This document shows positions 28,095 through 37,085 of a stretch of 64,000 nt of DNA, piece after piece. How positions within the stretch are numbered: position 1 is the stretch's first letter; the number at the start of each line of letters is the position of its first letter. Below the pieces are notes generated by a model, which saw nothing but the letters and a program-made list of their open reading frames with translations, made no database searches and had not been told where the DNA came from. The stretch covers positions 1 to 64,000 of the forward strand of contig DATIXG010000109.1 of NCBI GenBank assembly GCA_035518815.1, read 5' to 3'. The stretch comes from AG25 sp035518815. GTDB taxonomy: Bacteria > Gemmatimonadota > Gemmatimonadetes > Gemmatimonadales > GWC2-71-9. Position numbers and translations under genes: made by a program.

Positions 28095-28874
28095 CTAACG
28101 TCCGAGCCGTTGGAGCTTGTCGCGGGCGAGGTTGGCCTCATCCGAGCGGGGATACCCGGCGACCACCCGTTGGTAGTAGGTCCGGGCGGCCGGCTTGTTC
28201 CCGCGGGATTCGGCGAGGAGGCCGAGCTTGTAGAGCGCCGCGGGAGCCCGCGACGAGTTGGGGTAGCTCTTCACGACCTGCTGGTAGACGGCGGCCGCCG
28301 AGTCGGCATTCTCTGTGGCGAACGTCTCCCCGACGTAGAACAAGGCGTCCGCGGCGCGTTCATGGGTCGGATAGACGCGGAGAAACTCGCGGAAGCCGAG
28401 GCGGGCGGTGCTCAGACTGCCGCGGCGGTACTGCTGGAGTGAGAGGTCATACATCTCGTCGGGGCCGGGCCCGCTCGGGTTACCGGACGGCCCGACCGGC
28501 ACGCCGGGCGCGTTCTCGACCGCGGGAACGGGCTGGCGCGCCTGCGCTTCGAGGCGGCCTCGCAGCTCCGTGAGCCGTTGCTGGCTCTGGCCCAACAACT
28601 CCCCGATCGTGACCAGCTGCTGCTGCACCGACACGTGGTCGGTGCGCATGTCCCCACGCCACTGTACGAAATACGCTTGCTGCGCGGCGAGGGCCTGCTG
28701 GAGGGCGGCGACGAGCGCGAGCAGCGAGTCCGTCTGCGCCTTCCGGGCAGCCTCGGCGCCCCCGACCTGCTCCTTCAGCGCCGTGACCTGCAGCTCGACT
28801 CGCCGGACGTCCCCTTTCAGGGCGCATCCGGCGAGTGCCACCACGCCGATCGAGAGCGAGAAGCTAGACCGCAA
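28095..28874 (-). CDS. cpoB: Tol-Pal cell-division coordinator CpoB (YbgF-like)
   Basis: A 259-residue envelope protein. A lipobox LAGC puts Cys17 at the mature N-terminus, unlike the soluble CpoB of E. coli. A coiled coil (VELQVTALKEQVGGAEAARKA, then QQQLVTIGELLGQSQQRLTELRG) precedes a Pro/Gly linker and three C-terminal TPRs (YDLSLQQYRRGSLSTARLGFREFLRVYPTHE). Family role: links Tol-Pal with peptidoglycan synthesis at division. The only start in this frame is TTG at 28872-28874. It follows pal, as in other Tol-Pal operons. Confidence 0.88.
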   Translation of the reverse strand: MRSSFSLSIGVVALAGCALKGDVRRVELQVTALKEQVGGAEAARKAQTDSLLALVAALQQALAAQQAYFVQWRGDMRTDHVSVQQQLVTIGELLGQSQQRLTELRGRLEAQARQPVPAVENAPGVPVGPSGNPSGPGPDEMYDLSLQQYRRGSLSTARLGFREFLRVYPTHERAADALFYVGETFATENADSAAAVYQQVVKSYPNSSRAPAALYKLGLLAESRGNKPAARTYYQRVVAGYPRSDEANLARDKLQRLGR

Positions 28875-28888
28875 CCCGCCCCTGCCCC

Positions 28889-29500
28889 TTAAGGTTGCTT
28901 GAGCGCATCCCCGCCACTCACCACATCGAACTCAGCGCGCCGGTTCTTGGCCCACGCGTCCTCGTTGTGCCCGGGATCCAGGGGCCGCTCTTCACCGTAG
29001 GAGATCGTCTCGATACGGCCGGCGTCGATCCCGTGGCTCACCAGATACTGCTTGGACGCGGTCGCCCGACGGTTGCCGAGCGCGAGGTTGTATTCATCCG
29101 AGCCGCGCTCGTCGCAATGACCCGAGACGCGGATCCGCGCATCAGGGTTCGCCTGCAGGATGGCGATCTTCTGGTCGAGGACGGAGGCGTCGCCCGATCG
29201 GATATTCGACTTGTCGTAGTCGAAGTGGATCATGGCGCTCAGCATGGCGCGCACGGCTTCCGACGTGTGGCCCAACGCCGCGAGCGAATCGGCGGTGCGC
29301 TGCTGAGCGAGGCGCTCGGCTTCCTCGCGCGCCCGGTCGGCTTCGTCCATCGAGTCTTTGCGTGCCTTGTCCGCTGCCGCGAGCGAATCGGCGTTGGGCT
29401 GCGGCGTGGGAGTCGTCGCCGGCTGAGCCTTCTTGCCGCCGCACGCGACGACGGTCGCGGCGACGACGCCAGCCAGCACGACAAGCAATAGGCGTTTCAT
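28889..29500 (-). CDS. pal: Peptidoglycan-associated lipoprotein Pal
   Basis: A 203-residue outer-membrane lipoprotein. The signal ends VVAC (Cys20), followed by a Pro/Thr linker and a charged helix (DKARKDSMDEADRAREEAERLAQQ). An OmpA-like peptidoglycan-binding domain covers about 85-200: IHFDYDKSNIRSGD, VSGHCDERGSDEYNLALGNRRA and YGEERPLDPGHNEDAWAKNRRAEF, with the Asp and Arg residues that bind diaminopimelate. Confidence 0.96.
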   Translation of the reverse strand: MKRLLLVVLAGVVAATVVACGGKKAQPATTPTPQPNADSLAAADKARKDSMDEADRAREEAERLAQQRTADSLAALGHTSEAVRAMLSAMIHFDYDKSNIRSGDASVLDQKIAILQANPDARIRVSGHCDERGSDEYNLALGNRRATASKQYLVSHGIDAGRIETISYGEERPLDPGHNEDAWAKNRRAEFDVVSGGDALKQP

Positions 29501-29518
29501 GTAGGGCGAGCTCCCCAG

Positions 29519-30916
29519 TTAGGGTGTGGACGGCCCGGCCTCCGGAAGCCGCGGAGACCATGCCGGGAGCCGGCCGCCGCTCTGCTGCAGCAGCGGCCGG
29601 ATACGACCAGTTTCCACATCAATCACCCAGAGTTGACGGTACCCCGAGCGATCAGAAACAAACGCCAAGTGGCGACTATCCGGTGCCCAAGTCGGGTCTT
29701 CATTCCGCCCGAATGAGGTGAGCTGGCGGACGGTGCGGGTGCGCACGTCAAGGACGAACACCTGGAGCGTCCCACCCACGTCGCGATGAAACGCGAGCGT
29801 CTGCCCGTTTGGTGACCAGTCGGGAGCGTTGGACGAACCGGTCACCCCGTAGTCGAACGGCGCAAAGAGCTCCTGACCGGTGCCGTCCGCCCCCATCACG
29901 TAGATCTGCGGCAAGCCGGGGCGCGTGGACACGTACGCGATCCGCTGGCCGTCGGGGCTGTAAGTCGGAGACAAGTTGTCAGAAAAGCGCCCCACGGTCA
30001 AGCGTTGTAAGCAGCAGTTGTCACGGATGTTAAGCGTGTACACATCGGTGCCCTCTTCGATGGCGCGGCTGAACGCCAGGGTCTTGCCGTCCGGAGCGAA
30101 TGTCGGCGTGAAGTCGAGCGTTGCACCGTTGGTGAGGGCGCGACGCTTGCCACCCGTTCCCTCTTGGAGAAACAGCTGGCCACGCCCGGCGACGAACGCC
30201 ATGTACGCAAACCGCCGTCCGCCCCTGTCCCACGCCGGCGAGAGGATCTCCCGATCCCCGGCAGAGCTCACCTGGGTGAGCGCGGCGCCATCCTGGTCGA
30301 TCAAGTACAGCTTGCCGTTCATGACGAACAGAATCCGCGTGGCCGCGACCCCTGGGGCCCCGAGCGTTGCATCCACCACCCGGTCCGCCAGTCGATGAAT
30401 AACCATCCGGAAGTCCGAGTCCGTGGCGGCGGGCAGGCGAGCCTTGAAGGTGCGACGTACGGCTCCCGCGGTGACGTCGTGGACAACGACGGCGGCGGAG
30501 TCTCCGCGCACCGACAGGCCGATCGCAAAGTCCGCTCCCAACGCCTGGTACAGGGGATAGTTGAGAGACGCGGCTTCGGTCGCCCCGCGGGAATGCGTTC
30601 CCGCCGGACCGGAGCTTGAAGGAGGCGACGCGGTGACGTGAATGGAGTCCCCGCCCGGCAGCGTGATCATCTCGAAACGGTCGCTGTAGTCGAGATCGCG
30701 GGCCAGAATGGCGCGCGCGGAGTCGAGCGCCGCCGCGCGATCTGGCAGTAGCACGATGCCGGGCCGGACCCCGGGGCGGTAGTAGATCCCGATCCGCACC
30801 CCGCGGTCGATGGCGGACGTGTCCTGGGCATGAAGCGGCGCCGACCCTGGGCCCAGCAGGAGTCCCACGACGCTCACGACGACCGCACGGACAAACCCCG
30901 GTACCCCCCCCGACAC
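29519..30916 (-). CDS. tolB: Tol-Pal system protein TolB
   Basis: A 465-residue periplasmic protein. Signal peptide (VSGGVPGFVRAVVVSVVGLLL, cleavage after HAQ), N-terminal domain to about 190, then a six-bladed propeller with repeats such as FAPDGKTLAFSR, YSPDGQRIAYVS, WSPNGQTLAFHR and WAPDSRHLAFVSDRSG. TolB binds Pal and links it to TolA. The GTG at 30914-30916 shares a base with the upstream stop (TAGTG), which decides the start; the longer ORF upstream is not needed. Confidence 0.94.
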   Translation of the reverse strand: MSGGVPGFVRAVVVSVVGLLLGPGSAPLHAQDTSAIDRGVRIGIYYRPGVRPGIVLLPDRAAALDSARAILARDLDYSDRFEMITLPGGDSIHVTASPPSSSGPAGTHSRGATEAASLNYPLYQALGADFAIGLSVRGDSAAVVVHDVTAGAVRRTFKARLPAATDSDFRMVIHRLADRVVDATLGAPGVAATRILFVMNGKLYLIDQDGAALTQVSSAGDREILSPAWDRGGRRFAYMAFVAGRGQLFLQEGTGGKRRALTNGATLDFTPTFAPDGKTLAFSRAIEEGTDVYTLNIRDNCCLQRLTVGRFSDNLSPTYSPDGQRIAYVSTRPGLPQIYVMGADGTGQELFAPFDYGVTGSSNAPDWSPNGQTLAFHRDVGGTLQVFVLDVRTRTVRQLTSFGRNEDPTWAPDSRHLAFVSDRSGYRQLWVIDVETGRIRPLLQQSGGRLPAWSPRLPEAGPSTP

Positions 30917-31599
30917 TAGCGACGCTCGGCGCAAAAGCAGAACCTCACGAAGAGAACGTCCGAGTCCCACCCATCCGGAAGCGGACCGAACGCCTTGACC
31001 CGACTGGCGGCCTCGACGGCACCCTGAGCTTCCAGATCGTACGCGAAGCTGCCGGACCGCCGAACGAACTGGAGGCCCGTCACGGAGCCATCCCGGTGAA
31101 TCATGAAGGAGACCTCCGCATCGAGGGCGGAGCCGTCGTAGGGGCGCTCCCAGCGCTGGCCCATTTGCGTCACCACGTTTTGCAGGTACTCCGGGAAGGG
31201 GAAGTCCATGCCCTCGGTGCTCACGGTGAGCCGATCCCGACCAGTCGAGGGGGCTTCACCGGCCAGAGGCGCTACGGGCGCGGTCGTCCGCGGCGCGGCT
31301 TCGCGTGGCGTGGCGTCGGCGACCGGAGGGGGAGCGGCGTGTGCCACCGTGCTCTTTGGCGTCGGCTTCGGTTTCGCGACCGGCACCGCGGCGTCGGCGG
31401 GGCGCTGCACGGCATCCGGCGCCTTGCGCTCCCCTGGTACCGGCTCGGGCGCCGCGACGAGCTCCACGCGGTACACCGGCGGTGACGGGGTTTGCCGGGT
31501 CGCGCCGCCGAACAGGAAGACCGTCGCCATCCCGTGTACCAGCACGCTGCCCACCACGCCGACGCCGTCGCTGCGCGGCAGCCGGGGGGACCGTTTCAT
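30916..31599 (-). CDS. TolA/TonB-type energy transducer
   Basis: A 227-residue protein: one N-terminal membrane helix (GVVGSVLVHGMATVFLFGG), a Pro/Ala/Lys-rich periplasmic spacer, and a C-terminal domain ending with FPEYLQNVVTQMGQRWERPY... VSFMIHRDGSVTGLQFVRRSGSFAYD. This is the TonB C-terminal fold. Its place between tolR and tolB makes it the functional TolA, but the domain resembles TonB. It overlaps tolR (ATGA) and tolB (TAGTG). Confidence 0.88.
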   Translation of the reverse strand: MKRSPRLPRSDGVGVVGSVLVHGMATVFLFGGATRQTPSPPVYRVELVAAPEPVPGERKAPDAVQRPADAAVPVAKPKPTPKSTVAHAAPPPVADATPREAAPRTTAPVAPLAGEAPSTGRDRLTVSTEGMDFPFPEYLQNVVTQMGQRWERPYDGSALDAEVSFMIHRDGSVTGLQFVRRSGSFAYDLEAQGAVEAASRVKAFGPLPDGWDSDVLFVRFCFCAERR

Positions 31600-32030
31600 G
31601 GGCCCACCGTCTCGGGCTCAGCCACCAGCCCGACGTCGGTTACGCCCGAGGCACGGATCGCGGCCAGGACTCTCATCACGCTCGCGTAGGGGACGCTGCC
31701 ATCGGCTCGGAGGTACACCCCGGTGGGGTGCTTGGTTCGCACGAAGGCGGGGAACGTCGCGCGGAAATCCTCGTAAGAGAGGGCCGCCTGATCGACGTAG
31801 ATGTTCCCGTCGCGGTCCACAGTGACGACCAGGCCCTGCTTGGGTTCGAGGGGCCGGCCTTCGGCGCGCGGCAGGCGCACATCCACACCCCCCTGCATGA
31901 TCGGCGCGGTGATCATGAAGATGATCAGAAGCACGAAGGCGACATCGACGAGGGACGTGACGTTGATGTCCGCATTGAGCGGCAGCTCGCCGTGGCCGCG
32001 CAACCCGCCGCCGCCCAGCAGGCCCGCCAC
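31596..32030 (-). CDS. tolR: TolR/ExbD proton-channel subunit
   Basis: A 144-residue inner-membrane protein with one helix (SLVDVAFVLLIIFMITAPIM) carrying the conserved Asp needed for proton flow, followed by a periplasmic ExbD-type domain (YVDQAALSYEDFRATFPAFV). It starts with GTG at 32028-32030, directly after the tolQ stop (TAG then GTG), so the two are co-translated. Confidence 0.95.
   Translation of the reverse strand: MAGLLGGGGLRGHGELPLNADINVTSLVDVAFVLLIIFMITAPIMQGGVDVRLPRAEGRPLEPKQGLVVTVDRDGNIYVDQAALSYEDFRATFPAFVRTKHPTGVYLRADGSVPYASVMRVLAAIRASGVTDVGLVAEPETVGP
31981..32030 (-). other. tolR N-terminus, poorly defined leader
   Basis: The first 17 codons of tolR read as GLLGGGGLRGHGELPLNAD. 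The run of glycine before the conserved INVTSLVDVAF is unusual and may be a low-complexity extension at the N-terminus. ATG or GTG alternatives closer to the helix were not found. Confidence 0.3.
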
Positions 32031-32750
32031 CTAGAGCCACCCCTCGCGCGCCATCGTCCCGATGATCTCCTGCGCGAAACCTTCGAGCTCCCCAGCAAAC
32101 AGACCCAGGCGACTCACCAGGATGTTGTACGCCATGACGGACGGAACGGCCACCGCGAGGCCCATCACGGTGGTAACCAGCGCCTCCGCTACGCCGGGAG
32201 CCACCGCCGCGATGTTGCCCGAGCCGCCGATGGCGATGCCGATGAAGGCGTCCATCACGCCCAGCACCGTCCCCAGCAGACCAAGCAGAGGACTGACCGA
32301 CCCGAACGTCGCGAGCCACGGAATGAAACGCGCCGCGGCATCACGCTCCGCAGCGACTTCCTTCGCCAGCACCATCCGGAGCGCTTCCAGCTGCGTCGCG
32401 GTCAGGGTGCCGCGAGGGGTCGCCGCCGGACCATCGGCCTTCAACCCGCCTGGCCGGAGCTCGGAAAAGAAGTGGATCCCTTCCCGCATGAGGCGGTTGT
32501 AGGGCGACGCGGGCAGGCGCATGGCCGCGCGATAGGCATCGTCCAGCCGGGCCGCCTTCTCGATCTCGGTCATGAACCGATCCGCCTGTTGTCGCAGACG
32601 GCGAAACTGCCACGATTTCAGGAAGATCAAGTACCACGAGACAATCGAGAAGACGAGGAGAACCGCGAGGACGACCTTGGTCTCGCGACTCGAGGTCAGG
32701 ACGAGGTCCCAGGGGGTGGTGGGAACGGCGCGCCCGACCTGTAAGAGCAC
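32031..32750 (-). CDS. tolQ: TolQ/ExbB proton-channel subunit
   Basis: A 239-residue inner-membrane protein with three helices: KVVLAVLLVFSIVSWYLIFL near 25-45, and the pair LATFGSVSPLLGLLGTVLGVMDAF and EALVTTVMGLAVAVPSVMAYNIL, which carry the MotA/ExbB signature. It forms the motor with TolR and energises TolA. GTG start at 32748-32750, three bases after the stop of the epimerase gene. Confidence 0.96.
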   Translation of the reverse strand: MLLQVGRAVPTTPWDLVLTSSRETKVVLAVLLVFSIVSWYLIFLKSWQFRRLRQQADRFMTEIEKAARLDDAYRAAMRLPASPYNRLMREGIHFFSELRPGGLKADGPAATPRGTLTATQLEALRMVLAKEVAAERDAAARFIPWLATFGSVSPLLGLLGTVLGVMDAFIGIAIGGSGNIAAVAPGVAEALVTTVMGLAVAVPSVMAYNILVSRLGLFAGELEGFAQEIIGTMAREGWL

Positions 32751-32753
32751 GCG

Positions 32754-33698
32754 CTAGCTGTCCTGGAGGGCGCGCACCGTCGCCCGCAAACCGTCCGAGA
32801 GCGTCATGCGGGGACGCCACCCGAGCTCGCGAGCGGCCTTGTCGACGGCGAGGGCGCTCCGCTGCAGCTCGCCAGGACGGGCGGCCCCGCGATGGATCAC
32901 CGGCTCCCGCCCCGCGGCACCGCCCAGCAGGTGCGCCAGCCGGTTCACGGAGGTCTCGATGCCGGTTCCGATATTGAAGGCCCGATTGTCGATCCCGGTC
33001 GGGGGGACGACGGTCCACGCGCCGGCCGCGAGATTCGCGCTGGCCACGTCCTCCACGAACACCATATCGCGCGTCTGCTCGCCATCGCCGAAAATCGTGA
33101 GCGGCTCGCCCGCGAGCAGGCGCCGGCCGAAGATCGCCACGACGCCCGCTTCCCCGTCGTGACGCTGGCGCGGTCCGTACACGTTGGCATAGCGAAGCGC
33201 CACCGTCTCCAGGCCGTACAAGCGGGCGTGAATCGTGAGATAGTACTCCGACGCGAGCTTCGCGCCCCCGTAAGGCGACAAGGGGAATTTGGCGTTGGTC
33301 TCGACGTGCGGGATCACGCCGTCATCGCCATACACGACGCCGCCCGAAGACGCGAACACGACCCGCCGGACACCGCCGGCACGGGCGCCCTCGAGCAGGT
33401 TCAACAGCCCGATGATGTTGACTTCGGCGTCGAACACGGGATCGGCCACCGAGCGCCGCACGTCCATCTGGGCGGCGTGGTGATTGAGCAGGTCAAAGCC
33501 GCCCCGCGCGACGAGGTCGCGCGCCGCGGGCGAGCGAATGTCCGCCTGGACGAAGCGAGCCCCGGCCGCGACGTTTTCGCGCCGACCCGTGGACAGATCA
33601 TCGATGATGGTGACGTCGTCGCCGGCGGCCAAATGCGCGGCCACGATGTGGGAGCCGATGAATCCCGCCCCGCCCGTGACGAGAACCTTACGACCCAT
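32754..33698 (-). CDS. NAD-dependent sugar epimerase (GalE-like)
   Basis: A 314-residue extended short-chain dehydrogenase. NAD loop GGAGFIGSH, the ASSGGVVYG segment, catalytic YGGAK, and a GEQTRDMVFVEDVA loop typical of UDP-sugar epimerases. Most likely a UDP-glucose or UDP-glucuronate 4-epimerase; substrate unproven. The start ATG overlaps hemA by 11 nt. Although it follows hemA, it probably joins the tol operon downstream because only three bases separate it from tolQ. Confidence 0.85.
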   Translation of the reverse strand: MGRKVLVTGGAGFIGSHIVAAHLAAGDDVTIIDDLSTGRRENVAAGARFVQADIRSPAARDLVARGGFDLLNHHAAQMDVRRSVADPVFDAEVNIIGLLNLLEGARAGGVRRVVFASSGGVVYGDDGVIPHVETNAKFPLSPYGGAKLASEYYLTIHARLYGLETVALRYANVYGPRQRHDGEAGVVAIFGRRLLAGEPLTIFGDGEQTRDMVFVEDVASANLAAGAWTVVPPTGIDNRAFNIGTGIETSVNRLAHLLGGAAGREPVIHRGAARPGELQRSALAVDKAARELGWRPRMTLSDGLRATVRALQDS

Positions 33699-34950
33699 CC
33701 CGGCTCTCCAACGCGAAGAGCTCCCGAAGCGCGTCGAGCAACGCGTACGCGCGGCCACGCTCGGCGGCCTGTTTCAACGCCACGGTGGGGTGGTGCAGGA
33801 ACTTGTTCAAGAGAAGCCGGCTGAACTGCTCGAGCTGCTCGCGGTCTTCCGAATGGAGATGCTTGAAATGACGGAGCGCGCGCTCGAATTCCGCCGCCCG
33901 CACATCGTCCAGCTGCTCGCGGAACGCCTTCAGGGCCGGGACTACAGCCAGGCCGCCGTACCAGGTCCAGAAGCGCTCCACCTCGTCGCTTACAATGAGC
34001 TCGGCGGATGGGATCTCGCCGCGCCGCAGGGCAGCGGCCTGTCCAGCTACGGCCTGGAGGTCGTCCACGTCGTACAGGAACACGTTCTCGAGCTGGCCCA
34101 CCGCCGGATCCACGTCGCGCGGGACGGCCAGGTCGAGGATGCAGAGGGGCCGACCACGGCGACTCTGAATCGCGGGGGCGACACGCTCCCAGGTGACGAC
34201 CGCGTGCGGCGCCGACGTCGAGCAGAGAGCAATGTCCGTGTCGGCAAAGTGGGGCCATGCTTCTTCGAGGGTCAACGCCCGCGCGTCGAGGCGCTCGGCG
34301 ATGGCGCGCGCGCGCTCGTAGGTCCGATTCGCCACCAGTGTCACCCGCGCCCCTTGATCGACCAGGCACGTGGCGGCAAGCTCGGCCATGTCCCCGGCGC
34401 CAAGAATCAGCGCCAGCCGCCCGGTCAGGTCCCCGAAGATCTTGCTTGCCACCGCGACTGCGGCGGAGGGGACGGAGGCCGCTCCCTTGCCAAGCTCCGT
34501 CTCGCTGCGAACGCGCGCGCCGACCAGTAGCGCCGACTGGAACAGGCGATGCAGCACGGGGCCCGCCTGCCCGCGCGAAATCTCCCAGGCCTCACGGACC
34601 TGTCCCTGGATCTGCGACTCGCCGAGGACCATCGAATCGAGGCCCGCCGACACCCGGTAGAGGTGCCGCACGGCGTCGCGGTCGCGCTCCATGTAGCCAT
34701 ACCGCTGCGCACCGCGCTCCCCCGTGAGACGCTCACCCAGCAGCTCCCATACGGCATCGGAAACGGGGTCGCGAGGCTCGGCGAGGTAGAACTCCGTGCG
34801 GTTGCACGTGGAAAGCAGAACCCCGCCCGCCGCCCCGGCCGAGAGCACCCGGGTGAGCGCGCCCGGCACCTCGTGCGACGCATGCGCGAACCGCTCGCGA
34901 ACCTCGAGCGGCGCCGTGCGATGGTTGACGCCAACAACAGCGATACTCAC
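33688..34950 (-). CDS. hemA: Glutamyl-tRNA reductase
   Basis: A 420-residue enzyme for the first step of C5 tetrapyrrole synthesis, reducing glutamyl-tRNA to glutamate-1-semialdehyde. Catalytic Cys49 in LLSTCNRTE, the GVNHRTAPLEVRERF start, LGESQIQGQV, the NADPH loop LGAGDMAELAA, and a C-terminal dimerisation domain. Only hemA of the pathway is present. It follows a HemX/CcsA-type gene by 13 nt. Confidence 0.96.
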   Translation of the reverse strand: MSIAVVGVNHRTAPLEVRERFAHASHEVPGALTRVLSAGAAGGVLLSTCNRTEFYLAEPRDPVSDAVWELLGERLTGERGAQRYGYMERDRDAVRHLYRVSAGLDSMVLGESQIQGQVREAWEISRGQAGPVLHRLFQSALLVGARVRSETELGKGAASVPSAAVAVASKIFGDLTGRLALILGAGDMAELAATCLVDQGARVTLVANRTYERARAIAERLDARALTLEEAWPHFADTDIALCSTSAPHAVVTWERVAPAIQSRRGRPLCILDLAVPRDVDPAVGQLENVFLYDVDDLQAVAGQAAALRRGEIPSAELIVSDEVERFWTWYGGLAVVPALKAFREQLDDVRAAEFERALRHFKHLHSEDREQLEQFSRLLLNKFLHHPTVALKQAAERGRAYALLDALRELFALESRDGS

Positions 34951-34963
34951 GCGACTCCCGCGC

Positions 34964-35755
34964 TCACAGGAAACGTTCCGTGCCCGGTTGCGCCAGCTTC
35001 AGGGCCACGTAGACGAGCACCACGGCGGTGAACCCCGCGATGCTCGCGAACGCCGCCCGCCGACCGGCCCAACGCCGCGCGACCCGCACCCAAACCGTCC
35101 ACCCCAGCACCCCCCAGGTAAACGAGCCCCACACCACCTGTGCCGGGTCGACGTGCATTCCCCCGGCATACCGTACCGCATAGCCGATCGCCAGCAGCAC
35201 CCCAATCGTGAGCGCGGGGAACCCCGCCACGAGCGCAACGTGATTCAAGCGGTCCAGGCGCTCGAGAGGCGGAAACAGCTGGAATACCTGCCCGAACCGC
35301 TTCGCCTTGAGCTCGCGAAACTGCCACAGGTACAGCGCCGCCGAAATGAACGCCAGGGCCAGCAGGGCGAGCCCCAGTACACTTAGGGTTACATGCAAGA
35401 TAAACCACAGGTTCCGCCCGGCAGAGGGCTCGGCTCCTGGGGCAAGCCCCAGGAGCAAGGCCAAACCGACCAGTCCGCCGGCGAGGGGCGCTGTGAACAA
35501 GGCCACCGTTCCGGCGCGGAGCAGCAGGTCGCTGCCGATCTGCAGCAACATGAGGCACAGCGCCAACATCGAGAGCGCGGGGCCGAGCCCGACCAGGGTG
35601 AGCTGAGTCACGCCGACGCCGTGCAACACGGCGCCGAGCGTCGCGACGCCTAGCGTCCAGCGGCGCGGTATCGAGACACCGGCGAATGGCGCCAAGGCAA
35701 GCGCCGCGGAGAGACCGTACAGGCCGAGCGCGGCGAGATGGAGCGCGAAGAGCAT
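34964..35755 (-). CDS. HemX/CcsA-type cytochrome c assembly membrane protein
   Basis: A 263-residue multi-span protein with about eight helices. FILHVTLSVLGLALLALAFISAALYLWQ is the family's helix pair, and AQVVWGSFTWGVLGWTVWV is a Trp-rich loop like the heme-handling WWD segment. Next to hemA such proteins are annotated HemX or CcsA-like, handling heme for cytochrome c maturation or regulating HemA. Start at ATG 35753-35755; GTG at 35785 would add ten residues. Confidence 0.82.
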   Translation of the reverse strand: MLFALHLAALGLYGLSAALALAPFAGVSIPRRWTLGVATLGAVLHGVGVTQLTLVGLGPALSMLALCLMLLQIGSDLLLRAGTVALFTAPLAGGLVGLALLLGLAPGAEPSAGRNLWFILHVTLSVLGLALLALAFISAALYLWQFRELKAKRFGQVFQLFPPLERLDRLNHVALVAGFPALTIGVLLAIGYAVRYAGGMHVDPAQVVWGSFTWGVLGWTVWVRVARRWAGRRAAFASIAGFTAVVLVYVALKLAQPGTERFL

Positions 35756-35789
35756 GTCAGTTGGAGCGCCGGCCGCGGCCGGCACGCCC

Positions 35790-37085
35790 TTAGGACGGCA
35801 TTTTGCGGACGAGACGAGCCGGCAGGCCCGGGAGGATCTGAGCGTTCTTCACCGTGAGGATGATCGCGGAGGATGACCGCGTGCGCGTGTGCACCACCTC
35901 AACCACCGCGCGCACGTCTTCTGAGGGCGTCCCTGCCTCGCCGGTGTAGAGCTGGAATACGTCTCCCGGAACCACGCCGTCGGCGCGGCCGCGATTCAGG
36001 AACACGACCTGCTGGGTAATCGCCACCGCATGCATGTCGCGCTGCTGAATCACCTGGCCGCGCAGGCCGCTGGTCACGGGCGTCGGCCGCACCTCGCCCG
36101 GATCCTTGAAGGGCTCGAGGGGCAGCGCGAACTGCCCGTCGCGCACGCGGTCGTATTGCACGACGACCTCCGCGAGCATCTGCTTCTTGGCCACCTCGTG
36201 CACCCGCACGATACCGGTGGGAATGACGACGTCACCCCAATCGCCTGGCTGCTGCACGATACGCACGGTCAGGAGCGAATCGCCGACATGGTACGAAGCG
36301 CCCGGGGGCGGCTCCACGACGATGCCCTGAAACTGCATCGCCGTTTCGCGCGCCGACAGGCGTGGAATCGACGACTGCTCGACCGTGCCGACCACCTTGC
36401 CCCACGGCAGGTTCTCGTTTTCGGTCAGAAACCCTGATCCGTAAAACTCCCCGCGGCGGACGGGCCGGTACGGCTGGCTCATATACGCGCGCAACACTTC
36501 GCGCACTTCCTGCGTGCGTGAGGCTGGGCGATCGAAGATGGTCTGATACGCCTCTTCGGCGGGCGGTGGGGGCGGCTCCTCGATCACCGACGGCGTCGTA
36601 TCCACCGCCATGGTGTCCACGGCCGCGGCAACCGCCCCGGTGTCGGCCCGAACCGTGTCTGACGCGCCCCCCGCAGCAGCAGCCGCCGCGGCTGCTGCAG
36701 CCGCGGCCGCCGCCGCGGCCGCCGTCGAATCGGGCGGCACGGCCTGGGCCACCGCCTCGAGGCCCGCCACGCTTAAGATCTGGCCGGGATAGATCCAGTG
36801 AGGATCTTCGATCGACGTGGAGTTGAGCCGGTAGATCTCGGGCCAGAGGAGCGGATCATTGAAGTACAGCTGCGCGATGGACCACAACGTTTCGCCGCGC
36901 GCCACCGTGTGCGTGGACGGAAGCTGACCCGTCTGCTGTGACAGGGGAACGGCTTCCGCCGCCCCCGTCGTGTCCCGCACGGCCCCGGTGGTGTCCTGCG
37001 CGCGCAGGATCCCACACACGAGCGGCACTGCTACAAGGGCGAGCAGTACCGCCCGTTCAGAACGGCAGATCGTCGTCCTCCTCAT
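35790..37085 (-). CDS. Secreted LysM-domain protein with poly-alanine run
   Basis: A 431-residue protein with a signal peptide (RAVLLALVAVPLVCGILRAQD) and one LysM domain (HTVARGETLWSIAQLYFNDPLLWPEIYRLN, about 60-105), which binds peptidoglycan glycans. It then has a run of 17 Ala, an acidic/Pro-rich linker and a beta-rich C-terminal domain with repeats such as VVFLNRGRADGVVPGDVFQLY. Role unknown, probably a periplasmic cell-wall anchor. Starts at ATG 37083-37085, overlapping ssb by 29 nt. Confidence 0.85.
   Translation of the reverse strand: MRRTTICRSERAVLLALVAVPLVCGILRAQDTTGAVRDTTGAAEAVPLSQQTGQLPSTHTVARGETLWSIAQLYFNDPLLWPEIYRLNSTSIEDPHWIYPGQILSVAGLEAVAQAVPPDSTAAAAAAAAAAAAAAAAAGGASDTVRADTGAVAAAVDTMAVDTTPSVIEEPPPPPAEEAYQTIFDRPASRTQEVREVLRAYMSQPYRPVRRGEFYGSGFLTENENLPWGKVVGTVEQSSIPRLSARETAMQFQGIVVEPPPGASYHVGDSLLTVRIVQQPGDWGDVVIPTGIVRVHEVAKKQMLAEVVVQYDRVRDGQFALPLEPFKDPGEVRPTPVTSGLRGQVIQQRDMHAVAITQQVVFLNRGRADGVVPGDVFQLYTGEAGTPSEDVRAVVEVVHTRTRSSSAIILTVKNAQILPGLPARLVRKMPS
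36672..36722 (-). repeat. 17-codon poly-alanine tract
   Basis: Seventeen consecutive Ala codons (a mixture of GCG, GCC, GCT and GCA) in the LysM protein, between the LysM domain and the acidic linker. Codon mixing argues for an amino-acid-level tract rather than simple triplet slippage. Confidence 0.8.

Noticed and set aside
30916..31599. Calling the energy transducer TonB rather than TolA
   Set aside because: The C-terminal domain looks TonB-like, but its position between tolR and tolB supports a TolA role; the symbol is left empty.
31305..32744. 479-codon plus-strand open frame
   Set aside because: Antisense to tolA/R/Q; no recognisable domain.
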